Position numbers and translations under genes: made by a program
Assembly: GCF_963169125.1 (NCBI RefSeq)
Contig: NC_084793.1
Location: forward strand, 40,605,578 to 40,669,577
Reading direction: 5' to 3'
DNA length: 64,000 nt
Origin: Humulus lupulus
Lineage: Eukaryota; Streptophyta; Magnoliopsida; Rosales; Cannabaceae
Notes under the pieces: generated by a model
Told to the model about the DNA's origin: nothing
Seen by the model: only the letters and a program-made list of their open reading frames with translations
The model's database searches: none
Shown: positions 11,961 to 24,800 of the stretch, one piece after another
Layout: the number at the start of each line of letters is the position of its first letter
Position numbering within the stretch: position 1 is the stretch's first letter

Positions 11961-14332
11961 ATGTCACAGTACTTTGAGAATCGGTGGGGGCCCAAGTTGC
12001 CATCCCTTACCACCCATCAACTCCCAATTCTGAATCACCTTTCACCCAATATCAGCGACTGATCTGCGAGCACAAAGAATGGTGCGAGCAAGAAGACGAT
12101 CCAGATAGAAAAGTCAAGCTCGCAGCATGGAGCCGTGAGCATTTACAAGCTGGGGCTTTACTACCCCTAAAGGATTACTTCTAGAGATTTCTAGACTACG
12201 CATGCATAGCTCCATTCCTACTTCAGACGAACTCATTCAGGGTTCTATCCATGGGAGGAGCCTACGTCACACGAGATCCTGTACCTCTTCTACCTTAAAA
12301 GCAACCCCTCCTGAACTTATGGTGGGGATGGGTTCTATATCTTTCAAGCTACCCCAAGGAGAAGTGACTGTTCAAGGATATATCGAACCATACTCCAAAC
12401 TTCAAGACCGCCTTCTTCTAGACAGACGGTCTCGCTCCCTCCAGATTCTACTCCTTTTGGAGAATTCATAAGTTCCTTGCTTGTCTTTTCTGATTAAATT
12501 TCCCTTTAATTTGCGAGCCCAACTGACTTACTCATATATTTTATATAGCCACCTACCATCATCCCCAGCCCACAAACACCATGAGGGAACATAGGGAAGC
12601 TATCGTCAAGCTTCCCTATGGTCAGCGATCCCTCTCCTATCTTCTCCACGAGGAAAAGCTTCAGCTTTGCAACCTTCTAGAAAAAGGTGAGACCACCTCG
12701 GGCAACCGCAAATATTCGAGATAGGAGGACGTGCCCATGCCTACCACCAAGTTCCCCTTGAAAGGAAAACACGTGGGTCAAAGCTCTTGAGCCCATAGAC
12801 CTCGCCCATTCAAACTCTTAGGCTTGGGAAATGAGACACATAGTGAGACCTCAGCGAGCTCGTCAGAAGGTAAAGTTGTGCTCGACTCATCCATGTGGTC
12901 TCCGTCATTACCTAACTACGAACGTGGCGTAATGATTCTCTTTGAGGTCCCAAGGGATAACTTTCTAGCATGGTCGAGAGTAGGTCTTAGAGTCCGTAGG
13001 TTCTATAGTTGGCTAGGTAAATACCAAACCATGTATAGCTTAAATGAAGTTTGGGATGGGGTAGCAGTGCAATATGGCACAAACGAATATAGGGACCTCT
13101 CGAGGATGCCCCCCACCTTTAGGGAGGGGACTCCCATGGCCTCGTCCGAAGACATGGGAATTTCCTGGTCCCCAAGTTTGAGCCCTAGTAAGTCCTCCTG
13201 ATAGGTTCTTGACATTGAGTCTTTTCATTTAGGAAAATGTGTATGAATTTTTTCTTTCTCGACTTGATTAATCTTCCTTTTGGTTTTCAGGTGACATGGA
13301 GTCGGATCTAGACAACCTTTTGGGACAGGCCCCAAGCACCGAGGTACCAAACAAGGTCGTGCAACCTCAAAGAAAGGGGCCTCCTTGAATTCGGCAAAGA
13401 TCATTGAGGGCTCATCTACCTCGAAGTAAGCCTCTTCAGAGCCCAAGGCCCAGGCTCCGGACTCCACGGACGTGGTTTCTGACACAGTTCTCGTGACCTC
13501 AACGGTCACCACCACTGAGCCTTCAGAGACCATGCCACCTCCCCAACTGATACCTACTGGTGACAAAGGCAAACAAGTTGTGCCTCCTTCGGCCCTCAAG
13601 CCTACGGGTGCCTCGAACGTGGTCCGTAAGTTTGGGGCATCACCACACATGCGGGAGTACCCTCTAGAGAATCTGGCAGGGTCTTTGGGAGACAACCTTT
13701 GCTCGGACTTATTGTCCCGAACAGGCCAGTCCTTCAGTAATCTCGATGCCAATGTGTGGTGGTTTTTGAGGGGGGACAATCCCACATGCCTCACTAACGA
13801 AACAATAGAGCTCGGGGTTTCGGTAAGTCTGTTCCCCATGACTTTTACTTTCTACGGTCATCTGTTTATTTTCTAACCATTGTAAAAACTTTTTGTTTCA
13901 TACCCTTCTAGGTGTCCTTCGCCAGAGTTTTGTATTCTCCTCAAAGATGGCAGTGGTAGAAACCCTGGTTTATGAAACAAACTAGGCTCACATCCGAGTT
14001 GAAGTTGGTCTGAAGGAGGCCAAGGGATCCAAGGTCAGAGTTGAGGAGGCTTGAGCCAAGGTCGAGGATGCCCTCAAGATTTTTCAAGCTAAACTTAACT
14101 CCTCCGAGGCTACCATCAACAACCTGAAGGCAGAACTCGACACCAAGACAATGGATTTTGATGCTGCCAGGGCCAAGATCGATCACCTGAAGGCAGAGAC
14201 AAGTTTTTCCAAGGTCGAGGCTGAACGCCTGAAGGAGGAGAAGAATTCTGCCTTCGAAATTATTGAGGATGAGAAGAAGCGCATGCTCGAGGAGTTCAAG
14301 ACCAAGAAGGATTGGGCTACGGACCGAGCTAT
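11961..14332 (+). pseudogene. gypsy A antisense ORF, PF04195-like, broken
   Basis: This protein is encoded opposite to the gypsy element. The domain known as putative gypsy type transposon (PF04195) is visible at about 12100-12480: KLAAWSREHLQAGALLPLK, then a second-frame match to the gypsy B copy including NHTPNFK and QTDGLAPSRFYSF. A middle region (12580-13200) holds MREHREAIVKLPYGQRSLSY and LDSSMWSPSLPNYE. The C-terminal part (13940-14330) is rich in Lys and Glu and predicted coiled coil, ending at KKDWATDRAI, where the CACTA end cuts it. Several frameshifts and stops are present (near 11980, 12184, 12290, 12720, 13200 and 14045), and short introns may also separate blocks. Function unknown; homologous to 48770-51574. 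Confidence 0.72.
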
Positions 14333-14347
14333 CACTACTACAAAAAT
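14333..14347 (+). mobile_element. CACTA-1 left terminal inverted repeat
   Basis: The sequence CACTACTACAAAAAT opens a CACTA (En/Spm) transposon. The inverted copy of the same 15 bp ends at 30056. The three bases outside are tat here and caa at 30057, so the two ends do not share a 3-bp target duplication. Confidence 0.88.
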
Positions 14348-14379
14348 TACATGATAAGTTCGTTAAAAAATGACATCTG

Positions 14380-14640
14380 AATGTTCATAAGTCGGTTGGG
14401 AACTGACTTCCCATGCAGTGACTTATGATGTAAGAACATGGTCGCTCAGTTGGCGCCAAACCGACATCTGGTGTAAGACATGGTACGTCGGTTGCAAACC
14501 GACCTCTAGTGTAAGACATGGTAGGTCAGTTGTACACCGACCTCTGGTGTAAAACATGATATGTCAGTTCGCAGCCGACTTATGGTGTAGACATCTATTT
14601 TCAGTTTTAGTAAAACCGACTTATGGTGTTTTTTTTCACT
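14380..14640 (+). repeat. CACTA-1 subterminal repeats
   Basis: Five to six degenerate units of about 50-60 bp carry the core gtcggtt..aaccgac and the phrase tggtgtaagacatgg. Each core is a short inverted repeat. Such subterminal arrays bind the small CACTA-encoded DNA-binding protein in known elements. The array at the 30056 end is of a different sequence family. Confidence 0.8.
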
Positions 14641-15058
14641 TAAAAAGTGTATTATGCCCAAAACAAATCATGTTTTTTTATACAAACAAACTGAAAAAAA
14701 CAAAACATATATCACAATAATATAAAATACTAGAATTTGAACTAAGTATCTAAAATAACGAGTCTTAAGTTAATTACAAAATGACTCACATAAGCATTGT
14801 AAACTATAGTTAGGCAACAAAAGTGTGTATATCTTCAAAAAAGTCTAAGTTAACATTGTAAGTATGTCTCATTAAAAGTCTAGTTAACAAAAGTGAGTGG
14901 ACCTATGTAGTACTCATCAAATCCATGACGCATTGTGCCCATTCTTCACGTACTTCATTGATCTCATCTTTTGTGTAATAGTTCTTCCCGCCACACTAAA
15001 ACAAAATTCATTGCATGAGTTGAATTAATATATTTAATCTTAAGGTAAAGCTAGAACT

Positions 15059-18000
15059 TCAATAATGAATATTTTCACTTACATTACTAGTTAGCCATCG
15101 CATTGAAAACTCATTTGTCACGAAGTCCTTCATCATCCTCATAACATAGAACCCACATTGTACTGATTGTAATGGTTGACGAGGACACTTAACTGTTCTC
15201 CACGCGACTTCCTTAGTTTTTGCATTATTTGTGCGTAAATGTTGAAAGACACTAAATAATAATAACATAAACATTTAGATGTTGTTAATTTTAAATGAAT
15301 TAAAGAGTATGCAGTTAATTGGTTTGATTTTTACCGAGAAATGAGAGATTTGATTTCATCTGGTGGAAAATTGTGAAGAGAATCCAAGAAATAGCACAAT
15401 TGGTGATCAAAATCAATTATTATAAGCATCCAATGCTTTCTAACAAAAACACAAAAATATTTCATTATTAATATTATATATATTCACTACCAAAATACTA
15501 AAAGTAAAAAATTTACCCCTTATGATATGGCAACAACCACATCTGACCCGGATTTGAATCAATCATACGCTTTGATACCCATTCAACTCGTTCTTCTTCA
15601 GTGGATCCAACATTTGATAACCAAATTGGCTCAACAAAACGAAAAAAGTGACTGATCTCTCTTTTCACTAATTGGAATTATAAAATCCTACATAAAAAAT
15701 ATATCTCTGTTAAATTTATAAAATAAGTTATGAACAAACTTATAATTATTTTTAAAATCTTTGATACCTGATATATAACGATACACATGATGCTCCAATC
15801 TCTTCGATTAATCCAACATGGACTATATCTTCTTGTGAGATATATAAATCATTCTCATGGCCGAATATCTCAAAATCCATCGGAATTTTTATCATGAAAC
15901 TTGGCTCCACATACTTCACGGTAGTTAATAGATACTTGAGAAAGCGAGGAACCCCACTAGGAATCTTGAAGAGTATCGGGGCACTAGCTTTAATTGACAC
16001 TACTTCATTTTGACTAGGAAGTTTTTTGGGAAGGATGAGACGTCTCTTGTGTCATTGGGGCATTAGGTATTGGTGAACCATTCCTTTTTTGCTTCTTTGT
16101 CTTCTTAGGTAGCTTCAACATGAAAGTAACACATGTTAGTCATGAAAAATAATTCAATCACTAAATATAGTTTCTTGTCAATGTCTTACCAAATCTGAAT
16201 CGTAAGGAATGATAAGATGAGATGGCCACTCAACATAGTGGCCGACAGCATGACGTACTAAAGAAATCTCATCTCCAATAGGAAAAATAAGTTTAGCCTC
16301 ATCATTGCAGCACTCATCCACTTGCACACGATAGTTACCCTTTCTTAAGTCAACACAATGAATTTTTCCGCTTGTTGCCATTATTCGTCCAATAGCAACA
16401 GTATCACCATTTTCTGTCAATAATCTAGACTTCTGATTATCCTACAAGCTCAAGACGAGGACAAAATAATATTTATGTTATAATAGATATTTTCTAAAAT
16501 AATAATATGAATAGGTGAAGAATAAAATACCTTTGAAGAAACTATAGACTCATTAACCACCTCCATTGGCGTAAGGGTCTCACTTGTTCGTGAAACTATC
16601 GTAGGCAAACTCACTTTACTTCCTTTTAATGATGAAATTTGGTTTGCTAATTCTGTAAACTTTGTCAAAAATAACTCTCGTTCTTGTTTTCGTTCTTCTC
16701 TTTCTCGTTTTTCGTTCTACTTCAAATTGTTCAGCTTGACTTCGTAGTCTTTGCTCAAAGGATTGCTCTAACTTTTTAAAGTCATCTAAGTATTTTTGCG
16801 ATTGGTGTTGTTGAAATTGAAATTGATATTGTTGAAGTCCACTAAAACCTCCTGCTGGCTTCAAAAAGTAGTCTCTTTGTGTAACTCCGCGACTTTGGCC
16901 TCTTACTCTACCAGGATGCTCCTTTGTTCCTAACACTTGTGTCAATATATCGTTTGTCCCAACTTCTACAAGTGTCCCCTCATTTCTCTTATCTAGAAGG
17001 TCATCCTGCAATATTTAATTTCATAAATTTAGTAATATAATATAATGAAGGATAAAAAAAATATCCAAGTTCATACAGTTTACAACATACAATGGCATCT
17101 CCTATAAGCTTGTCACGTTCATTTACATAATTTCCTGATGCATCTTTCCTTGCCTCCTTCCAAAGTATAGATCAATCTATTGGCTCATCTGTGCCTAGTT
17201 TAGTTTGCTATAACAAAATAAAACTCAATTAGTTATATATTAAACCACTACAAAAATTAAAATCAATAGTAAAAGCTCACTTACAAGGTCAATTTCTATT
17301 TCTTTATAATTGTGTCGTGATGAACGATGAGGATACTCCAAAGCAGCACGCCTCTCTTTTTGTTTTTTTACTAAATTCCTAATTCAATTGGAATAATTTA
17401 AATTTTCAATAAATTAATATATGAATAAAAAAAATTGAAACTTAGTATTGTACACTTACTTGAAATTCTTTACTTTTTCTTTTGGTGACGAAGTTTTTCC
17501 ATTCCTCCTCAGGAATGTTATATCTTTTTGGAGGCACATCTAATGCAGTGAGATTTGCTTCCAATAAATCTTGGTTGTTAAGGTAAGGAGCTACAAATCT
17601 TCTAGTAAAAAATGTTTTGAATGTCCTCCACTTGATGCCTACTGAACTCATCACTTCCTTTCTCATTCCCTCGTTAAGATGAAAAGCTAGCTACAAAGTT
17701 TAACAATACAAGTCAGTGTAAATAATAATATACAAGTTTAAAAGATTACCTTCAGTCTATGAACCTTACATTTACATCTTTCCAAACATTCTCTAAAGTT
17801 GCAGCAGAAACATCATGCCAATTATCATATGTAATTGACACCATTGACTTTGCTTGCATCCCCAAATAGCATTGTAACGCTCTCTCCGGAGTTCCAATTG
17901 ATTGCCCTCTCTTGTTAAACCTTAAATTTATCTTAATCCCTTTGATCTTGTCAGCAATTATTTTTGCCAATCGCACTATCCCCTTAGTCTGCCTACTTTT

Positions 18001-18126
18001 CTTCTTCTTTGTTGTAAGATCTTCACTACCAGCCTCTTCTAAATTGATACCTTCGTCTGCATTGTCTTCAAGTTCCTCTTCGGGATGCTCTTCATGATGG
18101 TCCATGATCCTATTAAGAAAAAACAA
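15059..18126 (-). pseudogene. CACTA-1 second ORF: Ptta-like, DUF8039-like and Ulp1 (C48) protease
   Basis: A chain of exons on the minus strand. From 18126 to 17752 an acidic N-terminus and a basic block (KKKKSRQTKG) lead into a Ptta/En-Spm-like region. It continues at 17666-17442 with AYLN-type residues and PEEEWKNFVTKR, and at 17011-16616 with a Gln- and Arg-rich coiled-coil. A DUF8039-like block lies at 16420-16178 (VAIGRIM to VEWPSHLIIPYD). The Ulp1/SUMO-protease-like domain covers 15640-15059. It keeps the His in KHWMLIIIDF (codon 15433-15435), the Asp in YFLDSLHN (15382-15384), and Gln and Cys in SVQCGFYVM (Cys 15155-15157). Introns of about 80-400 bp are visible. This gene accompanies TNP2 in many plant CACTA elements; its exact role in transposition is not established. 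Confidence 0.72.
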
Positions 18127-18180
18127 GTATAAAGATTAGTACATAAAATAAACAAATGATAAGAATATTTTAAATACAAA

Positions 18181-18331
18181 GCCACTAGGGTGAGACTCAG
18201 GTTTGGTCTAGTGGTTATGGGGGTTGGGAATTAGGGTGAGACTCAGGTTCGAAGGTTCGAACCTAGGATCTCTTGTTATTAAGGCTTTTAGTCTCAATTA
18301 CGCACCAAGTGTGCTAATGATAAAAGAAAAT
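18181..18331 (+). mobile_element. tRNA-derived SINE
   Basis: The 151-bp insert contains an RNA polymerase III A box (TGGTCTAGTGG, near 18207) and B box (GGTTCGAACC, near 18260), spaced about 50 bp apart as in tRNA-derived SINEs. It ends in an A-rich tail. It is flanked by a perfect 16-bp target duplication, atattttaaatacaaa, at 18165-18180 and 18332-18347. It lies in the intergenic or intron stretch between the DUF4216 block and the Ptta-like block of CACTA-1. A 17-bp phrase (agggtgagactcaggtt) occurs twice within it. Confidence 0.85.
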
Positions 18332-21300
18332 ATATTTTAAATACAAACTTACAATCCAAATTCCATCACAATCTCTTCGAACATATGGTCCAACTATTGA
18401 TTCAATTCCCTCAAATTCATTGATATCTCCAATTTCTTTCTCAAAAGTTTGAAGTTCGCCAATCTCATAATCATCATCATCATCATCATCATCACCTATG
18501 AATTTTGGTTGTGATGCAAGTACAATTGACCATCGTGAATCTGATGGATCTTGAATATAGAATACTTGTTTTGCTTGACTTGCTAATATAAATGATTCTT
18601 CCTTATGGCTTATTTTATTGAGATCCACTAAAGTACATCCTAACTCATCTGATATAACATACTTGTCTTCTACCCAATTGCATTTGAACATTGCCATCCT
18701 AAAATCACGATAATCAAGCTCCCATATTTCTTCAATGACTCCATAAAATTTCATATCTCCATAAAATGGTTTCTTATCACGAGCTGAAGCAAATTGAAGA
18801 GTTTTTGCAACAATACATACACCGCTATTTTGTGTCACTCTAACATCATCATGAGCTTTTGTACTAAATCTATAATCATTTACGACAAATCCATCATGCT
18901 TAATTGCCATTGTAGTCGGACCTAATGAAATCCATCTTAAGTTTTCAGATACTTTGTGAAACTCCATACTCAATTCAGATTGAATCTGCATAATGTAAAA
19001 TAAATTATAGCTTTTGTAATAGTTATTTTTAAAAACTAAGTATAATTATAATGAAGTAATTATAATAAGCTACCCTATCACGAAACCATTGATGAAAAGT
19101 TCAATGGTGGTAATCTTGAATCCACTTTCTTGATTTACTTCGATTCTCACGATGAAGATATTCCAAGTGTTCTTTGAAATTAAGAATATTGTTATTATGA
19201 CAATAAATCATTGCGTAGATATCATTTCACATTATATTAATACTTACTCTATGTAAGCTTGAACTTCAATTGTATTCTCTAGAACATTTCGATGAGCAAC
19301 ATCCCAGTCTTCTTTTTTGATTAAGGTGAGCCTTCCATTGTTGATGCCTCTTCCAATAACATCTTCACTCATTGTCTTTCTGGGAATACCAATCGCTTCT
19401 GCATCAGTAATATACTCAGTACAAAATTCAACTGCTTCTTCTGCTATGTAAGCCTCAACTATACAACCCTCTGGACGATTTCGATTTCTAACATAACCTT
19501 TGTAAACTTTCATCAATATTTCAAATGGATACATCCAACGAAAACATATAGGCCCACATAGTTTTACTTCTCTAACAAGATGCACCGCCAAATGAACCAT
19601 GATATCAAAAAAAGATGGAGGAAAGTATTGCTCAAATAAGCACAAGGTCTTGGAAATTTCTATTTGAATCTTATCTAACTTAGACACATCAACAACCTTA
19701 CAACATATGGCATTAAAAAACAAACACATTCATATTATAGCATTTCTAACATGTTTGTCTAGTGATCCCCGAATAGCAATTGGAAGTAACTGTTGCATTA
19801 ATACATGGCAATCATGAGATTTAAGACTGATTAGTCTACAATCTTTCAAAGATACTAAATTACGAATATTTGATGAATACCCATCTGGAACCTTAACATT
19901 TGCCAAAGTTTCACAAAGTTTACGCTTCTCATCTTTCTTCAAGGTGTAACAAGCAGGAGGTAAATATGTTCTTCTTTCACCTGTTTCAGGTGCCAAATCT
20001 TTTTTTGATTCAGACATTAACACAAGGTCTTTACGAGCAGAGATACTGTCCTTAGTTTTCCCAGGAATATTAAGTAAGGTTTCGATCAAACTATCACATA
20101 TGTTTTTCTCAATGTGCATGACGTCAAGATTATGTCTTACTAACAAATGTCTCCAATACTCTAATTCAAAGAAAATTGACTTCTTCTTCCAACATGTAGT
20201 ATTCTTTGAATCTTTGGCTAATTGGTCTTTCTTATTGCGCTTTCGTTTGATGTTTGTTTTACATTTGCCTTTCTTTTTCCCCTTTGTCTCTACATTTTCA
20301 TCGACCTTTTCCACAGGCTTACCAAATTTATTTTCAACAAAACGAATCTCTTCGTAGATAGCTTCTCCAGTCATTGGTGTAGGCGCTTCTCGCAACTCTT
20401 GCTCACCATTAAATGCTAATTTTTGCTTCCGGTAATAATGCTTTTATGGTAGAAACCTTCTATGACCCATATAACACATCTTCCTACAATGTTCTAATCT
20501 TGTGGCGCTTGTTTGTTCATCGCATATTGGACATCCTTTATATCCTTTCACAAAACATCCTGATAAATTACCATAAGCAGGAAAATCATTGATTGTCCAT
20601 AAGAGTACACCTCTAAGTATAAAAATTTTCTTTTTTAAAAGAATCATAACAATTAATTCCGTTCCACAACACCTTCAAGTCATCTATCAAAGGTGCTAAA
20701 TAGATATCTATATCATTTCCAAGTTGCTTGGGACCTGATATCAACAAAGTTAACATTGTGAATCTTCTTTTCATACACAACAAAGGAGGAAGATTGTAAA
20801 TACATAGAATCACTGGCCAACAACTGTAAGATGAGCTCATATTGTTGAATGGATTGATGCCATCAGCAGAAAGACCAAGTCGAAGGTTTCTAGGATCCTC
20901 TCTTATTTGAGGCCATAGTTCATCCACTTCTTTCCAAGCTGGGGAATCAGCTGGATGGAGCAATTTGTCATCTTTGATCCTTCCATCCTCATGCCATCGC
21001 AGACTTTCAACATGTTCAGGATTTCGAAACAAACGTATAAACCTAAGTATTGGCAGCAAATACCACAATACTTTTGCTGGAATCCCTTTCTTACATTCTT
21101 TGTTGTTCTTGTTTTTTTTTCCATCTAGATGTTTTACATACGGGGCACTCAGTTGCACTCTCATATTGATTTCGATATAGAATGCAATCATTTGGACAAG
21201 CGTGAATCTTGCTATACTCCATTCCTAATGTGCACAATGTATTTTTTGCTTCATAAAGCGAGGAAGGCAATTCATTGTCTTTTGGTAAAATTTCTTTTAA

Positions 21301-21782
21301 TAAAGTTAATAACTTTGTGAAACTTGTGTCACTCCAACCACTACCCGCTTTCAAGTTGTATAGTTTTACTAAAACAACCAATTTTGACAAAGGTGCCCCC
21401 GAGAATATTGGTTTCTCTGCATCTTCTAAAAGTTTCAAAATTCTTCAGGCTTATCAACAAAATGTTCATCTGCATCTCTCACCATCTCTATAGGGTCATC
21501 AAATACTTGATCAAATTGCTTTCTTTCATTGGGAACATTATTGTTAGAGTCATATTCTTCACCATGCCAAATCCACTTGACATATGTTTGGTCCATTCCG
21601 TTAAAGTATAGATGACTTTTTATCTCCATTATGTCTAATTTTTTCAAATTTGAACATTTTCTACAGGGACAATGAACTTTGGAAGGATCTGTTGTATTTT
21701 CTAACGCTAACTTAATAAAGTTGTCGACTCCCTCTTCATACTCTTTTGAAAGTCTGTCCTTTGTTATCCAACTCTTGTCCAT
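18314..21782 (-). pseudogene. CACTA-1 TNP2-type transposase with DUF4218 and DUF4216
   Basis: The transposase gene starts at the ATG at 21782 (MDKSWITKDRL), the usual start of the transposase-associated domain; an acceptor-like ttttccag lies just upstream. This domain has the Cys pairs CPCRKC and ends near 21560. The TNP2 domain (21438-19730) shows FTKLL, CPNDCILYRN, CPVCKTSRW, SADGINPF, YSCWPVI, LLISGPKQLGNDID, WTINDFPAYGNLSG, CPIC, HRRFLP and HNLDVMHIEKNICD. DUF4218 follows (19729-19244: FEQYFPPSFFDIMVHLAVHL). DUF4216 is at 18991-18314, where the acidic run of eight Asp is encoded by a CAT/ATC microsatellite at 18473-18495. Breaks include a 1-nt loss near 21436, a shift at an 8-T run near 21112-21119, and a TAA after HRRFLP near 20444. 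The copy is therefore non-functional. Confidence 0.85.
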
Positions 21783-21854
21783 TTCCTGGAAAAAATTCGA
21801 CAGAGGTTTCCCTAAAATTGGACTAAAATCCTCCTGCACATAGAAAATTCCCAT

Positions 21855-24800
21855 AACAAATTTTTAACGCTGTCATATTCCTATTAATACACTATCTTTT
21901 TAACTTAAATTTTGACAGAGCTTCCCTATACCAATCAAACAAGAACAATGCAAGCACAACATAATTTAAATATAAGAAAATAAAACATAATTCTAGATGA
22001 ATTTTGGCAACATTTCCCTTGTAATAGTGACCTAACCATCTGTCAATAGAGAATCAAGCAATTCAAACAACACACAATAAGTTTCTTCCTTATATCTCCG
22101 CAGCACACATAAATTTCCCAAAAACTACTTCACTAAAACACACAAGTTCTCAACCTTCCATTATCACCGCAACACGCAATTTTAATCACAGAACCTACTT
22201 CACTATGGATGAATATTTAAGATATTCAAACTCCTCTAACATTTTTATAATAATATTTATAAAAAAATAAATAAGAAAACATCCATACCTCTTGCAATTA
22301 ACAATAATCAAGCAAATTAATTCACTTGGCAATGATCCTTGCTAATATTTCCACCCAAAACCTACAAAATAAAATTAATCTATAAGCCCCATTTGAAGTT
22401 TCTGAGTCAATAAAGCAAAACTGACACCATTTGTTTTATTTATTTATTATTCTTTATATTCTATTGCTAACTTATATAATTTATGATTGTACGTAGTTCA
22501 ATATTTCTGGGGTTGAAAAGTTATGGGAGGCCTTGAATGAAAACGAAAAAAGACACTGTTTTATAAGAGTAAAACAGTCAAAGGACATATATAGGAAATA
22601 ACTTCGTAAATAAATAAACAAAATAAGTCAATAACCATTGGAACTGTGAGAATAATAATAGGAAAATAAAATAAAATAAAATTGTAAGAAAAAATGAAAA
22701 TTATGCTTAACTAATCACACGTGAAGAAAACTTTTGTCACAAAAAATGAAAAAAATAAATAAAATTGAGGAATATTCTTGAAGAGGCAGTGTATATACTA
22801 TTAGCTAGCTTAGTGTGTTTAATTAAATTAAGAGGATAATTGATTAATAAAATATGAATATGTTCTCCTCTCAGTGCAGAAAAAGAAGAGAGCTGAGTGA
22901 AACAGACAAAAGAGAGTGGGAGAAGAGACAGAGGTAAGCTGGGCATATATACAATTGTGCTATGATTAACCTAGTTAGCTAACATAACCCCACTTGCTTT
23001 AAACATGCCATATATAACTAGATATAGTCATATAGAAAATATGCCACGTTGGACTTTTTTTTATGTAATATTATATATATAAACCGCTGATCTTTTTTTT
23101 TATAGCTAATTAAATACATATGGTTATATGTACTATCTAATTGACCTCAAATTAGCATATATAGCAAGTGAAAATATCACAAGTCTCACATATCACATCA
23201 ACGTTTAATAAAATATCATTATAGTTTGCTAAGAATGTGTTTTAATTGGGACAATGTTTTTATTCTATGAATCAGACCCAAAATGTGCTTTCTTATATAA
23301 TTAATGGAAGACTTAAGTTAGATTTAGATAAAAGTTAGAAGACATGTGGATCCAAATCCATTTGTTTTATATATGTCATTGTATATATTTATAACAGAGA
23401 CAGAGATATAAAGATATATATATATAGCTTTAATGATTTAAGTTTGTAGCAAAATCTGGTACTATTGTCTAATTCTGTGGGTACTTACAAATTTGCCAGC
23501 ATAACAGGCTCCAATATCACAGGTCTTGCTGCTGTATGACACTGGTTTACAAGAAGAAAATTAAAATAAGTACCAATTCAAATTCTAAGCTGGAGGAGAA
23601 AGCAAGATAAAATAGAATACAAAATTACATATGGTTGTCACAATCAAAATACAAAGACTACATATAAAAGAACCTTTCTAAATGCATATATTGCAGCTAA
23701 CTCTCCATCTGTTAAACATATACAAATATTTTCAACTGGTGTCCAATTAATGACCCCCTGAGCACATAAAAGCAAAGACCACTGTGATCCTTTTTAATAT
23801 ATATTGAATCCTTTTTAATTTAATAGACCACATGCATTAATAGTATTAATATAATATAATATTAACAGAAAAGTCAACAACTACAACCAGTTTATATAAA
23901 GATAAACCATATAAGAATCCCAGATTAATTCTTACCCTTATATGGGAATGTGGACATCTGTAACTATGTCAAAAAATTAACATTAAGGAATGCATCAGCC
24001 TATAGATGTCAAAAAAACAACTATGCGGAAGTCTTCAGTTTTCATGGTAGAATTATCTCAACATTGTGTAACTCATTTTCATGAACAAATACATAACCAA
24101 AAAAATACGTCTCTTTAATGATAACATCTGAACAACAATAACACACCCTTCTTTCTGATCAGATGGCAAACTTTTAAGCTTTTTGCTCATTATCAGCAAA
24201 TCTTTTGACATGGGATTCACCTCTTTTTATTAGCAAATCTGGGATTCACCTTATTTAACTAATGCTTGAATCACTCCTTTTATCATGGTTTGTATAGGGA
24301 AATTAGGATAATAATCTGGAACACAATAACAGACAAGACATGAGGAAAGTAAAAAATATCTCCAAAAATTATCTTTCACTTTCCCCAAAGAAAAATCCTT
24401 TTTGCTGTAAAAAGGTCATAGTATTTTAACACAACCTTTCTGTTCTTAAACCAAACAACAACACATACAGAGACAGTTGTAGACAAAGCAATAAGAACGA
24501 CAGAAAGGATGCTTGTCTCAAAGATATTAAAAACCATAAACCCATAATAATATTTCACAAAATGTACACTAACGGTAAAAATAACAATTATATATACAGA
24601 GCAAGAAAAACATCTCATGCTTGGATTGGATATGATCATTGGGAATGAACAACCCCAACTGAAGCTAATCATTTTTCTTTTTGTATAGATCAAGACAAAA
24701 AAGAAAATCTCTTACTGAAACACAATTAAAATTTTATAAACCAGTCATTATTATATTCCATTTGACATTTCAATGCCTAGATACATCAACACATTCAATC

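Larger units (their letters stand above)
10115..14332 (-). mobile_element. gypsy A: truncated Ty3/gypsy element, Tat-type
   Basis: Only the 3' end of the element remains on the minus strand: the 3' LTR (10115-10887), polypurine tract (10888-10898) and the ORF antisense to the element (plus strand, from 11961). Pol, gag and the 5' LTR are missing because the copy stops at the CACTA end at 14333. The layout matches the complete gypsy B (37538-53459), whose antisense ORF is homologous. An antisense ORF between pol and the 3' LTR is a known trait of some Tat-lineage elements. Confidence 0.8.

Noticed and set aside
13225..13839. 204-codon frame on the minus strand inside the gypsy A antisense ORF
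   Set aside because: The plus-strand frames match the gypsy B antisense ORF; the minus frame has no domain match and is a shadow.
17246..17260. CACTACAAAAATTA within the CACTA gene region
   Set aside because: It resembles a CACTA tip but lacks one triplet of the 15-bp terminus and has no subterminal repeats next to it; it is intron sequence.
22737..22946. 69-codon frame on the minus strand in the GA-rich stretch
   Set aside because: The plus strand looks like a 5' leader with a splice donor and the frame shows only low-complexity Ser/Leu residues.
23488..23545. 53-bp exon-like piece on the minus strand with AG and GT borders (SSKTCDIGACYAGKF in one frame)
   Set aside because: It is too short to assign; no neighbouring exon of the same gene was found.
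24376..24693. 105-codon hydrophobic frame on the minus strand
   Set aside because: It lies in AT-rich noncoding DNA, has no recognisable domain, and its hydrophobicity follows from the T-rich composition.
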